Below, in pieces: positions 33,439-33,559 of a stretch of DNA of 33,559 nucleotides. The translations under genes and the position numbers were made by a program. Within the stretch, counting starts at the first letter, position 1; every line of letters starts with the position of its first letter. The notes under the pieces were generated by a model, which searched no databases, was not told where the DNA came from, and saw only the letters and a program-made list of their open reading frames with translations. The stretch comes from Paenibacillus cookii (lineage in GTDB: Bacteria; Bacillota; Bacilli; Paenibacillales; Paenibacillaceae), in NCBI RefSeq assembly GCF_018333375.1, contig NZ_BORW01000046.1, forward strand, positions 1 through 33,559, in the 5' to 3' direction.

Positions 33439-33559
33439 TCAACTTTCGCAGCTTAATTTTCCGAACAAAGCCTTGATATAATTGGGCAAACTCGCAATCC
33501 ATTGCTGGAGTTGACATACAACGGCAGACTGATCCCGTTTGGATTTTGCTTCCGTGAAC
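33439..33559 (-). CDS. possible 3' end of an unidentified gene
   Basis: A minus-strand frame enters from the right edge and encodes 39 residues (FTEAKSKRDQ, then LQQWIASLPNYIKALFGKL), ending in TGA at 33439-33441. The tail looks amphipathic. I do not recognise the protein. The other two minus-strand frames are also open across much of this stretch, so the evidence is weak. In B. subtilis, spore genes such as spoVID/ysxE precede valS. Confidence 0.3.
   Translation of the reverse strand, partial: FTEAKSKRDQSAVVCQLQQWIASLPNYIKALFGKLSCES

Overview
The window is a piece of chromosome from an endospore-forming member of the Bacillota, most likely Paenibacillus or a close relative. The evidence is the 5' end of a Firmicutes-type 16S rRNA at the left edge, a large set of sporulation genes (safA, spo0B, spoIVFA/FB, a spoIIB-like gene), a T-box leader, an L21 leader, and a gene order that follows the Bacillus subtilis valS-folC-spoIIB-maf-radC-mreBCD-minCD-spoIVFAB-rplU-prp-rpmA-spo0B-obg-pheB-pheA-safA block. 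Differences from B. subtilis (an RNase E/G family gene in front of rplU, murC after folC, hom-thrC-thrB between pheB and pheA) fit Paenibacillaceae. All confident genes lie on the minus strand, so transcription runs from right to left. The window should be read from its right end to its left end.

Right end (33.5-25 kb): a possible end of an unidentified gene, then a sigma-A promoter, a valine T-box leader, valS, folC, murC and a terminator. Next come a spoIIB-like SPOR-domain gene with its own terminator, a TATAAT promoter, a small membrane protein (DUF4321 type), maf and radC.

Middle (24-13.5 kb): the cell-shape and division-site genes mreB-mreC-mreD-minC-minD, with a terminator-like hairpin overlapping the mreD stop codon. 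A UPF0316 membrane protein, about 500 bp that I cannot explain, and a four-gene osmoprotectant ABC transporter (opuCA-CB-CC-CD type) follow; I infer these are an insertion relative to the B. subtilis order. Then spoIVFA-spoIVFB, with a sigma-E-like promoter, supply the intramembrane protease system for pro-sigma-K.

Left-middle (13.5-8.5 kb): RNase G (rng) preceded by a 12-codon upstream ORF, then the L21-leader/rplU-prp-rpmA ribosomal cluster, then spo0B-obg.

Left (8.5-2.6 kb): a six-gene amino-acid operon, pheB-hom-thrC-thrB-pheA-ilvE. It is driven by a near-consensus promoter that sits between the arms of a split inverted repeat, which may be a regulator site. After it comes a large two-LysM spore coat protein (safA-like) with MPNV-type repeats. 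Finally there are two rRNA promoters, a structured leader and the start of 16S rRNA, which runs off the left edge.

I see no CRISPR array, insertion sequence, prophage, toxin-antitoxin or defence locus. The window is mainly conserved core genome. The points most worth a second look are regulatory: the pheB operator-like repeat, the rng upstream ORF, a membrane-anchored Spo0B, and hairpins placed at gene junctions.
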